Shown piece by piece: positions 15,054-23,698 of a DNA stretch of 33,348 nucleotides; within the stretch, counting starts at the first letter, position 1; each line of letters opens with the position of its first letter. The translations under genes and the position numbers were made by a program. Under the pieces are notes generated by a model that saw only the letters and a program-made list of their open reading frames with translations, did no database searches and was not told where the DNA came from. This DNA is from Candidatus Brevefilum sp. (GTDB lineage Bacteria; Chloroflexota; Anaerolineae; Anaerolineales; Anaerolineaceae): NCBI GenBank assembly GCA_019428905.1, contig JAHYJN010000031.1, positions 1-33,348 of the forward strand. Direction: 5' to 3'.

Positions 15054-15062
15054 TGGTACAAT
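15054..15062 (+). promoter_or_regulatory. Candidate extended -10 promoter of glpX
   Basis: TGGTACAAT matches the extended -10 pattern TGnTATAAT and lies 33 bp before ATG 15095. No good -35 stands at 16-18 bp. The TTGACT at 15020-15025 inside the repeat is too far away. Confidence 0.35.
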
Positions 15063-15094
15063 TAAGCCACAACCTGCAATCGGAAGGATCAGAG

Positions 15095-16090
15095 ATGAAC
15101 AGCCCAATGGTCCAAAAACCAACCCGCAATCTCGCTTTAGAGCTGGTGAGGGTGACCGAGGCAGCAGCCATGGCAGCCGGACGGCATTTTGGCCGCGGCG
15201 CCAAGATGGACGCTGACGGTGCCGCAGTGGATGCGATGCGCTTGTTATTAAACGAAATTGAAATGGATGGCAAGATCGTGATTGGTGAGGGTGAGAAAGA
15301 CCAGGCGCCCATGCTCTACAATGGTGAGATGGTAGGCAATGGCGAACCGCCCATCCTGGATATCGCCGTGGATCCCGTGGAGGGCACAGAACTGGTCGCT
15401 AAGGGCATGCCCAATGCAATTGCAACGGTGGCGGCCGCCCCGCGCGGTACGATGTTTGATCCGGGCCCGATGTTTTATATGTCCAAGATTGCGGTCGGAC
15501 CCGAAGCCAGGGACGTGGTTGATATCGATGCGCCCGTCAAAGATAACCTGAGCAAGATTGCCAGGGCTAAGGGCATGGATATGGGAGAATTGACAGTTGT
15601 TATCCTGGACCGCCCTCGGCATGCGCAATTGATCCAAGAGGTGCGTGATTGCGGCGCTCGCATTCGTTTGATCCCCGCCGGTGATGTGGCTGGCGCTTTG
15701 ATGGCCGCCTGGCCTGGGACCGGGATTGATGTGTTGATGGGGATTGGCGGCACACCGGAGGCCGTCTTGGCTGCCTGCGGCCTGCGTGCCTTGCGCGGGA
15801 CCATCCAGGGCATCCTGTGGCCGCGTAACCCGCAAGATCGACAGCAGGCGATCGAAACGGGGATGGATTTGTCCCGGGTATTAACCCTGGATGACCTGGT
15901 TGCTTCAGATGACACCTTCTTTGTGGCTACGGGCATCTCGGAGGGTCCGTTGCTGGACGGCGTCAGTTATTCGGGTGGCTTTGTCCATACCCACAGCCTG
16001 GTTGCACGCGGTCTGACGTGCACGGTGCGTGAGATCACCGCCCATCATCACCTGGAAACCCTGGCGGCGATCAGCTCGATTCCCTATTGA
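15095..16090 (+). CDS. glpX: Class II fructose-1,6-bisphosphatase
   Basis: A 331-aa GlpX enzyme hydrolysing fructose-1,6-bisphosphate to fructose-6-phosphate, a key gluconeogenic step. Family signatures are AAMAAGRHFGRGAKMDADGA, IVIGEGEKDQAPML, DIAVDPVEGTELVAKG (metal/phosphate site), GTMFDPGPMFYMSKIAVGP, IPAGDVAGA, GIGGTPEAVLAACGLRALRG and the C-terminal ATGISEGPLLDGV. ATG 15095 has GGAAGGA upstream. The open frame before it is not family-like. Length and motifs appear complete. With the downstream glucan phosphorylase it suggests active sugar-phosphate and storage-glucan metabolism. Confidence 0.95.
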   Translation: MNSPMVQKPTRNLALELVRVTEAAAMAAGRHFGRGAKMDADGAAVDAMRLLLNEIEMDGKIVIGEGEKDQAPMLYNGEMVGNGEPPILDIAVDPVEGTELVAKGMPNAIATVAAAPRGTMFDPGPMFYMSKIAVGPEARDVVDIDAPVKDNLSKIARAKGMDMGELTVVILDRPRHAQLIQEVRDCGARIRLIPAGDVAGALMAAWPGTGIDVLMGIGGTPEAVLAACGLRALRGTIQGILWPRNPQDRQQAIETGMDLSRVLTLDDLVASDDTFFVATGISEGPLLDGVSYSGGFVHTHSLVARGLTCTVREITAHHHLETLAAISSIPY

Positions 16091-16091
16091 A

Positions 16092-16135
16092 CCTATCCAC
16101 TCATTGTACGAGAGAATAGGGGGATTTGGTGCCTG
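16092..16135. mobile_element. Degenerate half-copy of the MITE family
   Basis: This segment aligns with the outer half of the elements at 1481-1580 and 3293-3394. ACTCA, GT-CGAG and GAATAGGGGGAT-TGGTG are all in the same order. The second half and any target duplication are not recognisable, so this is a decayed or solo remnant between glpX and the hydrolase gene. Confidence 0.5.
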
Positions 16136-16210
16136 CCAGCCATTAATAAATCTCTGATATTTAGGGGGTATAGATAAGATATCAAGTACGTTATTTCGTT
16201 TGGAGGCAAT

Positions 16211-16915
16211 ATGTCACTGGCTGAACAATCAATTCCCTTTCTCAATTACCTGGAACAGTTTGTTGTAGAACGACCGACGTTATCGCTTGCGGATGTAATT
16301 TCCCAACCCGAGCGAACCGCGATCCTCTCGATTGATGTGATCAACGGGTTTCTCTACGAGGGCCCGCTGGCAAGCCCGCGCGTTGCACCCATTGGAGAGC
16401 CAATTGCTCAATTGATGGATGCGGCCTGGACCCAGGGGGTGCGCGATATTCTGCTGATCCAGGAAGGCCACCATGAAGATTCGCGGGAGTTCGAGGCCTA
16501 TGGTGAACATGCCATTAAAGGCACACCGCAAGCCGAGGCGATCGACCTGATCAAAGACCTGCCGTTCTATGACCAATTACTCACCATCTATAAAGATTCA
16601 ATCCACCCGGCCATCAACACTGAATTGAACAATTGGCTGGATGCACGCCAGCATTTGGACACCTTCATCGTTGTCGGTGATGTCACCGATCTATGTGTCT
16701 ACCACCTGGCAACTTACCTCAAATTCCACGCCAACGCCTACCAAAAAGAGCGGCGGGTGATCGTCCCCGAAAATTGTGTGCAGACCTGGCACCTTTCCGT
16801 AGAGGCAGCACAAGATCTGCCTGCTCTGCCCCATCATGGCGACTTGCTGCATGCCATCTTTTTATACCACATGGCGTTAAACGATATCGAAGTGGTCAAA
16901 GCGATTCGGCCATAG
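16211..16915 (+). CDS. Cysteine hydrolase, isochorismatase/nicotinamidase family
   Basis: This 234-aa protein shows the Asp-Lys-Cys catalytic triad of the family: Asp42 in LSIDVINGF, Lys128 in TIYKDSIHP and Cys162 in VGDVTDLCVYHLA. It also has the cis-peptide region VVGDVTD. The spacing resembles nicotinamidases. The metal-binding Asp-x-His of true PncA is not clear, although EGHHEDSREFEAYGEHAIKGT looks like the equivalent of the H-W-P-x-H-C region. Hydrolysis of nicotinamide or a related amide is plausible but unproven. GGAGG precedes ATG 16211. No operon partner is evident. Confidence 0.82.
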   Translation: MSLAEQSIPFLNYLEQFVVERPTLSLADVISQPERTAILSIDVINGFLYEGPLASPRVAPIGEPIAQLMDAAWTQGVRDILLIQEGHHEDSREFEAYGEHAIKGTPQAEAIDLIKDLPFYDQLLTIYKDSIHPAINTELNNWLDARQHLDTFIVVGDVTDLCVYHLATYLKFHANAYQKERRVIVPENCVQTWHLSVEAAQDLPALPHHGDLLHAIFLYHMALNDIEVVKAIRP

Positions 16916-16981
16916 AGAACATGTTAACCCCTTACAAATGAGGCTTTGTTAGGATTTGGTTATTAATTCTCCCTTGTGGTG

Positions 16982-17008
16982 TTGTCACAGTGCTGTTTGT
17001 GGTATATT
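16982..17008 (+). promoter_or_regulatory. Candidate promoter of the glucan phosphorylase gene
   Basis: TTGTCA (16982-16987) and TATATT (17003-17008) are separated by 15 bp, with TGG forming an extended -10. The remaining ~120 bp to ATG 17133 is a non-coding leader containing a small TCCC-TGC-GGGA hairpin. Confidence 0.35.
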
Positions 17009-17132
17009 TAACCGCTGACACGATGACCAAACTGACACACAAAAGACGAGAGAAAAAACGATAAACGGAGATCCCTGCGGGAATAGCCAAGTGTTATTTC
17101 AGCAGGTATTCTATTTTAATTAGAGGAAATTA

Positions 17133-19316
17133 ATGATGACGGAGATTTTGAGAGAAAAACCAGTTAAATTCAGCCTGCCGAGACGGATCAAACGCCTGGA
17201 GGAACTCGCGTATAACCTGTGGTGGGTGTGGCACCCGGAGGCACAACGTCTATTCAAACAAATCGACGACCTGTTATGGGAGGACTCCTATCATAACCCG
17301 GTGGTGTTTTTACGGGATGTAGACCGCACACGCATGAACGCCATGATCAATGACCGCTATTTTCTTGACAGGTACGACCGTGTCATGCGGGAATTTGACC
17401 GGTATATGAAGGAAAATGACACCTGGTTTTCGAAAACCTACCCGGCTTTACACGATGAGCAGGTCGCTTATTTCTCATTTGAATTTGGGCTGCACGAATC
17501 TTTGATGGTCTATGCTGGCGGTCTGGGTGTTCTTTCTGGTGATCATCTTAAACAGGCCAGCGATCTAGGAATTCCCCTGGTGGCGGTGGGTTTCGTCTAC
17601 ACCTACGGCTATTTTTCCCAGCGCATCAGTGAGGATGGCTGGCAGTCAGCGGAGAATGTCCCGATTGACTTTGATGCCTTGCCGTTGATCCGTTTGCTGG
17701 ACGAGGATGGTCAACCGGTCAAGATCACGATTGACCTGCCGGGGCGCAAGGTATGTGCGCGCATCTATGAGCTGGATGTGGGACGGGTTAAGCTGTATTT
17801 ATTGCACACCAATCTCGCAGACAACAGCCCCAACGACCGGCAACTGACGGACATGCTCTACATCAGCGATTTAGAGCTGCGCATTTCCCAGGAAATCCTG
17901 CTGGGGATGGGCGGTGTGCGGGCATTACGGGCTTTGGGCTATCAACCCACAGCCTGGCATATGAATGAAGGCCATTCCGCCTTTTTGACCCTTGAACGGG
18001 CGCGGGAATACATCCAAAAAGGGATGTCTTATGATGAGGCGACCGAGCTGATCAAGAAGACCAACATCTTCACCACCCACACACCGGTGCCGGCCGGTAA
18101 CGATGAGTTCCCCTTATGGTTGATCGATAAATATTTCTCGCATGTCTGGCCAGAACTTGGCCTTTCTCGGGAGCAGTTTATTGAGATCGCCAAGATCAAG
18201 CAATCCTGGGGTGGGGATGCTTTCAGCATGCCGGTTTTGGCTTTGAAACTCTCAGACTTCCGCAACGGTGTTTCTGAATTGCATGGGAAGGTCGCCCGGG
18301 AGATGTGGCACTTCTTATGGCCCGATGGGAAGGCAGACGAGACCCCGATTGATCATATTACCAACGGCATCCACACCGAAACCTGGCTCGCTAGGCGGAT
18401 GGGCGTCCTGTTCTCGCGTTATATGGGTGCGGATTGGGTGGATCATATCTATGACCCCAATTTCTGGGCTCAGGTGGAAAACATCCCTGATGAAGAGTTT
18501 TGGCGTGTCAGGCGGCATTTGAAGCGCAAATTGGTGGCGGATATCATCAACCGCGGCCGCCAAAAATGGGCTGGTAATAATGTGCACCCGGTGAAGACCA
18601 TCGCCAGCGGCGTCTTGCTTGATCCCTATGCCCTGACGATCGGTTTTGCTCGTCGGTTTGCTACCTATAAGCGCGCCAACCTGATCTTCCGAGATTATGA
18701 CCGTTTGCTGAAAATTGTCACCAACCCGCGCATGCCAGTGCAGTTTGTGTTCGCAGGCAAGGCACATCCAGCCGACGAACCCGGAAAATTAATGATCCAG
18801 GAAGTGTACCGGGCAGTTAAAGATGCACGCTTTGGTGGGCGCCTGGCATTCCTTGAAGATTATGATATGAATATCGCCCGCTATATGGTCCAGGGCGTGG
18901 ATGTGTGGCTCAACACGCCCCGACGCCCACGAGAAGCCTCGGGCACCTCGGGGATGAAGGCCGCTTTGAACGGCGTGCTCAACTTTTCGATTTTAGATGG
19001 CTGGTGGCGCGAGGGATATAACGGGCACAACGGCTGGGCGATTGGCGAAGACATGACCCGTTCGGACGATCCTGAGGCGCAGGATGAAGCAGATGCCCTC
19101 AGCCTGTATGAAACGCTGGAGAAAGAAATCATCCCGTTGTATTACGAGCAGCGCTCGGCGGATAACCTGCCGGCGGACTGGATTGCCCACATGAAGGAGA
19201 GCATCCGCACCCTAGGTGGTCAATTCAGCATGTGCCGGATGGTAACCGAATACATGACCCGGATGTATGACCCGGCCATCAAGAATGGCATTGACGAGCG
19301 AAATGGGGAGGTGTAA
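17133..19316 (+). CDS. glgP: Alpha-glucan (glycogen/maltodextrin) phosphorylase
   Basis: A 727-aa GT35 enzyme of the shorter alpha-glucan phosphorylase type, releasing glucose-1-phosphate from alpha-1,4-glucans with a PLP cofactor. It begins with the LAYNLWWVWHPEAQRLF region found in this group. It continues with VAYFSFEFGLHESLMVYAGG, WHMNEGHSAFLTLERAR, FTTHTPVPAGNDEF, FARRFATYKRANL and the PLP site EASGTSGMKAALNGVL (Lys609). RRPREASGTSG replaces the GTGNMK wording of the longer glycogen phosphorylases, as expected in this branch. Two adjacent ATGs (17133, 17136) follow GAGGAAA. The stop overlaps the next gene's ATG by one base (TAATG). Confidence 0.93.
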   Translation: MMTEILREKPVKFSLPRRIKRLEELAYNLWWVWHPEAQRLFKQIDDLLWEDSYHNPVVFLRDVDRTRMNAMINDRYFLDRYDRVMREFDRYMKENDTWFSKTYPALHDEQVAYFSFEFGLHESLMVYAGGLGVLSGDHLKQASDLGIPLVAVGFVYTYGYFSQRISEDGWQSAENVPIDFDALPLIRLLDEDGQPVKITIDLPGRKVCARIYELDVGRVKLYLLHTNLADNSPNDRQLTDMLYISDLELRISQEILLGMGGVRALRALGYQPTAWHMNEGHSAFLTLERAREYIQKGMSYDEATELIKKTNIFTTHTPVPAGNDEFPLWLIDKYFSHVWPELGLSREQFIEIAKIKQSWGGDAFSMPVLALKLSDFRNGVSELHGKVAREMWHFLWPDGKADETPIDHITNGIHTETWLARRMGVLFSRYMGADWVDHIYDPNFWAQVENIPDEEFWRVRRHLKRKLVADIINRGRQKWAGNNVHPVKTIASGVLLDPYALTIGFARRFATYKRANLIFRDYDRLLKIVTNPRMPVQFVFAGKAHPADEPGKLMIQEVYRAVKDARFGGRLAFLEDYDMNIARYMVQGVDVWLNTPRRPREASGTSGMKAALNGVLNFSILDGWWREGYNGHNGWAIGEDMTRSDDPEAQDEADALSLYETLEKEIIPLYYEQRSADNLPADWIAHMKESIRTLGGQFSMCRMVTEYMTRMYDPAIKNGIDERNGEV

Positions 19317-19852
19317 TGCCCATGTTTGATGTTTTCCTTTCGCCTACGGCCTGGTTGGTCGCGCTGGGCATTTTCTTTGCCCGCACGATCAATATTGCCT
19401 TGGATACACTCCGGTTTATGTTCACCATGCGGGGTTCAAAATGGGTGTCCTGGGTGCTGGGTTTTATCCAGTCGGTGATTTTTGTGGTGGTGATCGGATC
19501 GGTTCTGACCAATCTTGAAAATCCGTTGAACATCATCGGGTATTCTGCTGGGTTTGCCACCGGCAACGTGATTGGAATGACGATTGAGAAACGACTGGCC
19601 ATTGGTTATACACACTTCAACATCATCAGCCGCAATCGCAGCACAGAGATCGCCGACGCATTGCGCAATGCGGGGTATGGCGTCACCGAGATTCCGGCCA
19701 GGGGGCGTGAGTCCAATTTCATGCTGATCGATTGCCGCGTCAGACGCAAACAGTCGGATGAGGTTGAAGCCCTGGTGCTGTCGATTGACCCGGAGGCATT
19801 TATCACCGCTGAGGATATCGTCCCCAAACGCAGCGGCATTTGGCGGGCTTGA
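19316..19852 (+). CDS. UPF0316 membrane protein (DUF5698 plus DUF2179)
   Basis: A 178-aa protein with three N-terminal hydrophobic helices: AWLVALGIFFARTINIAL, WVSWVLGFIQSVIFVVVIG and IIGYSAGFATGNVIGM. A cytoplasmic DUF2179 domain follows (NAGYGVTEIPARGRESNFML, VLSIDPEAFITAEDI). UPF0316 members have no firm function, although DUF2179 is ACT-like. It starts within the stop of the phosphorylase gene, so translation is probably coupled. An ATG at 19322 is also possible. A strong terminator follows at 19866-19895. Confidence 0.88.
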   Translation: MPMFDVFLSPTAWLVALGIFFARTINIALDTLRFMFTMRGSKWVSWVLGFIQSVIFVVVIGSVLTNLENPLNIIGYSAGFATGNVIGMTIEKRLAIGYTHFNIISRNRSTEIADALRNAGYGVTEIPARGRESNFMLIDCRVRRKQSDEVEALVLSIDPEAFITAEDIVPKRSGIWRA

Positions 19853-19865
19853 AATAATTTATCTG

Positions 19866-19895
19866 AAGGCTGCAGAAAAATCTGCAGCCTTTTTT
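19866..19895 (+). terminator. Intrinsic terminator after the glgP-UPF0316 unit
   Basis: A perfect 11-bp stem AAGGCTGCAGA/TCTGCAGCCTT with an AAAA loop runs into a T-tract. It lies 13 bp after the stop of the UPF0316 gene. Confidence 0.92.
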
Positions 19896-20062
19896 GATTC
19901 TGCTAATGATAAAAATCAGCTGCTTACGGCTCTCTTTTCCGGCATTGTTTCACCTAATTTATTGCCAGACGATAGATCGCATCATAAAATCGGCTAACTT
20001 TTCTTAATCGAGAATCAAGGATGTTGTATACTATTAATAGTGACTTGAGAACAGGAGCGGCT

Positions 20063-22540
20063 ATGGCTAATGATAATAACGATTTTTTCCTAGGTAAAAC
20101 CTACGACCTTGAGGGGGGGAAGATGGGCGAGGACAGGGTCTATTACGACCCGGATGACCTGACCACGCACGCCGTCATCACCGGCATGACCGGCTCAGGT
20201 AAAACCGGTCTGGGCGTAATCATGCTGGAGGAGGCTGCCTTGAAGGGTATCCCGGCCATCGTGATTGATCCCAAAGGGGATCTGACGAATCTGTTGTTAC
20301 ACTTTCCTGACCTGCTGCCTGAGGATTTTCAGCCCTGGGTGGATAAAGACGCCGCCCGCCGCGAAGATGTAACGGTTGAAGAAGCGGCACAAAAAGCGGC
20401 AACCTTATGGAAGAATGGCCTGGCATCCTATGGTTTAGGAAAATCGGACCTGGAAGCCTTGCGGGATTCGGCTGAATTTGCTGTGTATACGCCCGGGTCA
20501 GATGCCGGCTTGCCCGTCAGCATCCTGGCTTCGTTATCCGCGCCGGATATCCCCTGGGAGGGTAACCGTGAGATCCTGCGCGAGAAGATCTCCAGTACGG
20601 TGACTGCCATTTTGGGTTTGGTTGGCATACGCAATATCGACCCGGTCCAATCCAAAGAGCACATCTTGCTCTCAAATATCTTTGAGGAAGCCTGGAAAAA
20701 GGGCCGAGACCTCGACATGGCCACCCTGATCACCCATGTGCAATCACCGCCTTTCGACAAGCTGGGTGTGTTTACCCTCGATCAGTTTTACCCCGAAAAA
20801 GATCGTTTCAGCCTGGCCATGCTGTTGAATAACTTCCTGGCTGCGCCCAGTTTTCACACTTGGTTGGAAGGGCAGCCTTTGGATGTTGGCCAGATGTTAG
20901 CCTCAAAATCGGGCAAGCCGCGCCACAGCGTGTTCTACCTGGCGCATTTGAACGACCAGGAGCGGATGTTCTTTGTCACGTTGCTTTACACAGCGATCGA
21001 GAGCTGGATGCGGACGCAAAAAGGCTCCAGCGGCTTGCGGGCGATGGTGTATTTTGATGAAATTCACGGCTATATGCCGCCTGTTAGCAACCCGCCCAGC
21101 AAGAATATCATCTTGCGCATGTTGAAGCAAGCCCGGGCGTTCGGTGTCGGCCTGGTGCTGGCGACGCAAAACCCGGTTGACGTGGACTACAAAGGGCTTT
21201 CGAATGCCGGCACCTGGATGATCGGGCGTCTGCAGACAGAGCAGGATAAATCCCGCCTGCTTGACGGTTTGGAAGGCGCTGCACCAGGGGTGGATCGCCG
21301 ATCTTATGATCGGATGATCTCACTTTTGGGTAAACGCGTCTTCCTGCTGCATAATGTGCATGAGTCTGGAGCACAAACCTTCCATACCCGCTGGGCGCTG
21401 AATTATTTACCAGGACCCCTGACCCGAGCCCAGATCCCGGCGGTCAATGCCCTGGCGAAAGCCATGGAGCACATGGCTGAACGTGCTGCTGCCAGTGGAC
21501 CTGAGACAAGACAAGCGGGATCAAATTCAAGCTTGGGACGGGATGTGGCGCCGGTGCTGCCCGGTTCGGTCCCGGTTTTCTATTATTCTGTCAACCGGGG
21601 GATCTCGGATGCCCTGCAGGAGGTCGGCAGCCAGATCAAAGGTGATATCCCACGGCCGCAGTACTTCTACCGGCCGGAACTGGTGGGGCAGGCGCGGGTG
21701 GTGTACCTGGCGCGCAAGTACAATCTCAGTGAGGATGCCACTTTCACCGTCCGCATGGATGAGATGCGGCGGCGTGGGTTGGTGCGCTGGGAGAATTTCA
21801 TCACCAAACCCCTTGACCTGGACATGCTCGAGGATGACCCGCTACCGGAGGCTGCCTTTGACACCCTTGAGAATTTGTCAATTGTGGATGCCAGGCTGCT
21901 TAAGGGCATGGAAAGCGATTTTGCGGATTGGATTTATCGCACCCAGACTTTGAAGCTGCGTTTAAACGAAGCTTTAGGCGTGGTGGCTGAACCGGGCATG
22001 TCGGACGAGGAATTCCGCCAGGTGTGCGAGAAAGCCGCACAAGAGAAACAGGAAGAAGAGATCGAGGCGCTCAAAAGGAAGCACAAAGGGCAGTTGGATA
22101 CACTTGAGACCCGCCTTTCACGGGAAGAAAACCGGTTGGAGGACTACAAACAGCAGCTGGGCCACCGGCGGATGGAGGAAGCTGGAAAGTTAGCTGAAAA
22201 TGTGATTGGCTTGCTCTCCAGCAGGCGGAGGAGCGTGAGCACATCGCTCACCAAACGCCGTATGACCAGCCAGGCCAAAGCCAATGTTGAAAAGAGCGAG
22301 CTGGAGATCAAAAACATCCAAGGCGATATTGAAGAGCTTAAATCTCTACAACATGCAGACCTTGAGAAAATCGAACAAAAATGGGCTGACGCTCTCACCC
22401 AGGTGGTTGAGGAACCGGTATCCGCCTTTAAGAAGGATATTTTTGTTGAAAAGTTTGGACTGGTCTGGCTGCCGTATTATGCTTTTCCGAAGGGCGAGGA
22501 ATGGGTGACGGTACCGGCTTTTCGCTGGGGTGAAAAATAA
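20063..22540 (+). CDS. HerA-like (COG0433) ATP-binding protein with C-terminal coiled coil
   Basis: This 825-aa ATPase of the HerA/FtsK/VirB4-like clade has Walker A GMTGSGKTGL (residues 41-50), Walker B AMVYFDEIHGYMP (about 327-339), and the sensor-like LATQNPVDVDYKGLSNAGTW (about 367-386). A long charged coiled coil spans about 655-780 (EEEIEALKRKHKGQLDTLE and onward). A short conserved end follows, FKKDIFVEKFGLVWLPYYAF. HerA-type ATPases pump DNA or remodel protein-DNA complexes, and the long-tailed form seen here has no established function. ATG 20063 has AGGAG upstream. The open frame from 20021 is not family-like. It is a single gene with its own terminator. Confidence 0.85.
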   Translation: MANDNNDFFLGKTYDLEGGKMGEDRVYYDPDDLTTHAVITGMTGSGKTGLGVIMLEEAALKGIPAIVIDPKGDLTNLLLHFPDLLPEDFQPWVDKDAARREDVTVEEAAQKAATLWKNGLASYGLGKSDLEALRDSAEFAVYTPGSDAGLPVSILASLSAPDIPWEGNREILREKISSTVTAILGLVGIRNIDPVQSKEHILLSNIFEEAWKKGRDLDMATLITHVQSPPFDKLGVFTLDQFYPEKDRFSLAMLLNNFLAAPSFHTWLEGQPLDVGQMLASKSGKPRHSVFYLAHLNDQERMFFVTLLYTAIESWMRTQKGSSGLRAMVYFDEIHGYMPPVSNPPSKNIILRMLKQARAFGVGLVLATQNPVDVDYKGLSNAGTWMIGRLQTEQDKSRLLDGLEGAAPGVDRRSYDRMISLLGKRVFLLHNVHESGAQTFHTRWALNYLPGPLTRAQIPAVNALAKAMEHMAERAAASGPETRQAGSNSSLGRDVAPVLPGSVPVFYYSVNRGISDALQEVGSQIKGDIPRPQYFYRPELVGQARVVYLARKYNLSEDATFTVRMDEMRRRGLVRWENFITKPLDLDMLEDDPLPEAAFDTLENLSIVDARLLKGMESDFADWIYRTQTLKLRLNEALGVVAEPGMSDEEFRQVCEKAAQEKQEEEIEALKRKHKGQLDTLETRLSREENRLEDYKQQLGHRRMEEAGKLAENVIGLLSSRRRSVSTSLTKRRMTSQAKANVEKSELEIKNIQGDIEELKSLQHADLEKIEQKWADALTQVVEEPVSAFKKDIFVEKFGLVWLPYYAFPKGEEWVTVPAFRWGEK

Positions 22541-22576
22541 ATCGGTAATTTAAAGGATGAAGGTCGAACCTCTAGG

Positions 22577-22605
22577 ATGGGACAGCAGCGGTGTTGTCCC
22601 ATTTT
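22577..22605 (+). terminator. Intrinsic terminator after the HerA-like gene
   Basis: An 8-bp stem ATGGGACA/TGTCCCAT with a 10-nt loop is followed by TTTT, 37 bp after the stop codon. Confidence 0.75.
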
Positions 22606-22729
22606 GGGTTTTGTACAGGCTGCGTTTTGCAAAAGGATGTGTAAAAAGGTAAGCTATATCTTATATGATCTTAACATTGAACATGTATGATGATCTGAGG
22701 AATGAAATAATGACACACAAGGAGATACG

Positions 22730-23158
22730 ATGATTAAACGAATGGCGACAGCTGTATGGCAAGGCAATCTACAGGATGGCAGTGGCTCAGTTGAGCTGGG
22801 CAGCGGTGCCTTTAAGGGGCAATATTCCTTCACCTCGCGTTTTGAAGAAGGTGTGGGGACCAACCCGGAAGAGTTGATTGGCGCGGCCCATGCCGGCTGC
22901 TTCTCGATGGCCCTTAGCGGAGACCTTTCTAAAGCTGGTTACACCGTGGATGAGATAAAGACTGAAGCAATCGTCTCGATGGAGAAGGGCGAGGCTGGCT
23001 TCGCGATCACCGGGGTCAAACTGGTGACCCAAGCCCGGGTGCGGGATATCGAAATGGCGGAATTTGCTAAGTTGGCCTCCGGCGCTAAAGCTAACTGCCC
23101 GGTTTCACGGGCTTTGGCGGCCGTGGAGATCCAGTTGGAAGCGCATTTGCTCAAATAA
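22730..23158 (+). CDS. osmC: OsmC family peroxiredoxin
   Basis: A 142-aa OsmC/Ohr-fold protein. The two redox cysteines are in AAHAGCFSMALSGDL (about residue 64) and AKANCPVSRALAAV (about 124). This is the OsmC pattern for thiol-dependent reduction of organic hydroperoxides in the cytoplasm. The N-terminal TAVWQGNLQDGSGSVEL and the EELIGAAHA helix fit the OsmC subgroup better than Ohr. AAGGAGA precedes ATG 22730. It is monocistronic, with a terminator at 23186-23219. Confidence 0.92.
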   Translation: MIKRMATAVWQGNLQDGSGSVELGSGAFKGQYSFTSRFEEGVGTNPEELIGAAHAGCFSMALSGDLSKAGYTVDEIKTEAIVSMEKGEAGFAITGVKLVTQARVRDIEMAEFAKLASGAKANCPVSRALAAVEIQLEAHLLK

Positions 23159-23185
23159 TTCAACTTCCCAATTTAGATTAGATAG

Positions 23186-23219
23186 AAAAAGGGATGCGTG
23201 TTCTGGCGCATTCCTTTTT
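23186..23219. terminator. Bidirectional-looking terminator after osmC
   Basis: A 13-bp stem joins AAAAAGGGATGCG and CGCATTCCTTTTT (one G-T pair) with an 8-nt loop, 28 bp after the osmC stop. The A-run/T-run symmetry would allow use from either strand. Confidence 0.85.
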
Positions 23220-23404
23220 GTTTTTACTGATAGGTGCCCATGATCTTGCGGGTCTTCTGAGTGCGAAGCCTCCTGAAAGGACCAGCGAGAACAATGGGGT
23301 GTGCACATCTACCCGCCCTGAGAGCGAGGCCTGTGAGGGTTGTGCGCAGCATTTTATTGCTCAAGCCCTCATCCCCCTCATCCGTCACGCCTTCGGCGTG
23401 CCAC

Positions 23405-23555
23405 CTTCCCCCGCACCTAAAGGTGTTCCGCTGCGCTCCAGGGGAAGGCTAAACGCTCATTCCTCACGTCGTTCCTACTCAGGGCAGGCAGTCAGCGAGG
23501 GCTAACAACTTCCCCCGCACCTGAAGGTGTTTCGTGGCGCTCCAGGGGAAGGCTA
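23405..23555. repeat. Pair of 47-bp direct repeats, 104 bp apart
   Basis: Copies at 23405-23451 and 23509-23555 differ at four positions. Each is bounded by CTTCCCC and GGGGAAGG arms with an internal CACCT-(A/G)-AAGGTG hairpin, so each could fold as a compound stem-loop. The arms resemble the palindrome at 5271-5290. Non-coding. Confidence 0.75.
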
Positions 23556-23698
23556 TCCGTTCGAACTCGGGAGACCGGCGAAATCGAGGGAGGGGTAATC
23601 TACACCGTTGGGGCATAGGATCCAATGTCACTACGAAACGTAAACATTCACCAATATTCAAGGTGATAAAATATCCACAGATACGGAGGTAAATGCCC

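Larger units (their letters stand above)
23159..23698. other. Repeat-rich non-coding region
   Basis: No credible gene lies in these 540 bp. They contain the osmC terminator, a small hairpin CACGCC-TTC-GGCGTG near 23387-23401, and two 47-bp direct repeats (23405-23451, 23509-23555). The end holds the ribosome-binding site of the broken GNAT gene. Open frames crossing this region are low-complexity readings of the repeats. Confidence 0.6.

Noticed and set aside
15020..15062. TTGACT and TACAAT as a -35/-10 pair for glpX
   Set aside because: The spacing is about 31 bp, far outside the usable range. Only the extended -10 is kept as a weak candidate.
15248..15835. 195-aa minus-strand open frame inside glpX
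   Set aside because: It is a complement shadow of a clear fructose-1,6-bisphosphatase gene, with no ribosome site or family features.
21447..21953. 168-aa plus-strand open frame inside the HerA-like gene
   Set aside because: It is an alternate frame of a complete ATPase gene. Its Arg/Trp/Ser-rich composition is typical of out-of-frame GC-rich sequence.
23194..23505. 103-aa open frame downstream of osmC
   Set aside because: It runs through the terminator and the first 47-bp repeat, has no ribosome site, and has a mixed composition typical of repeats.
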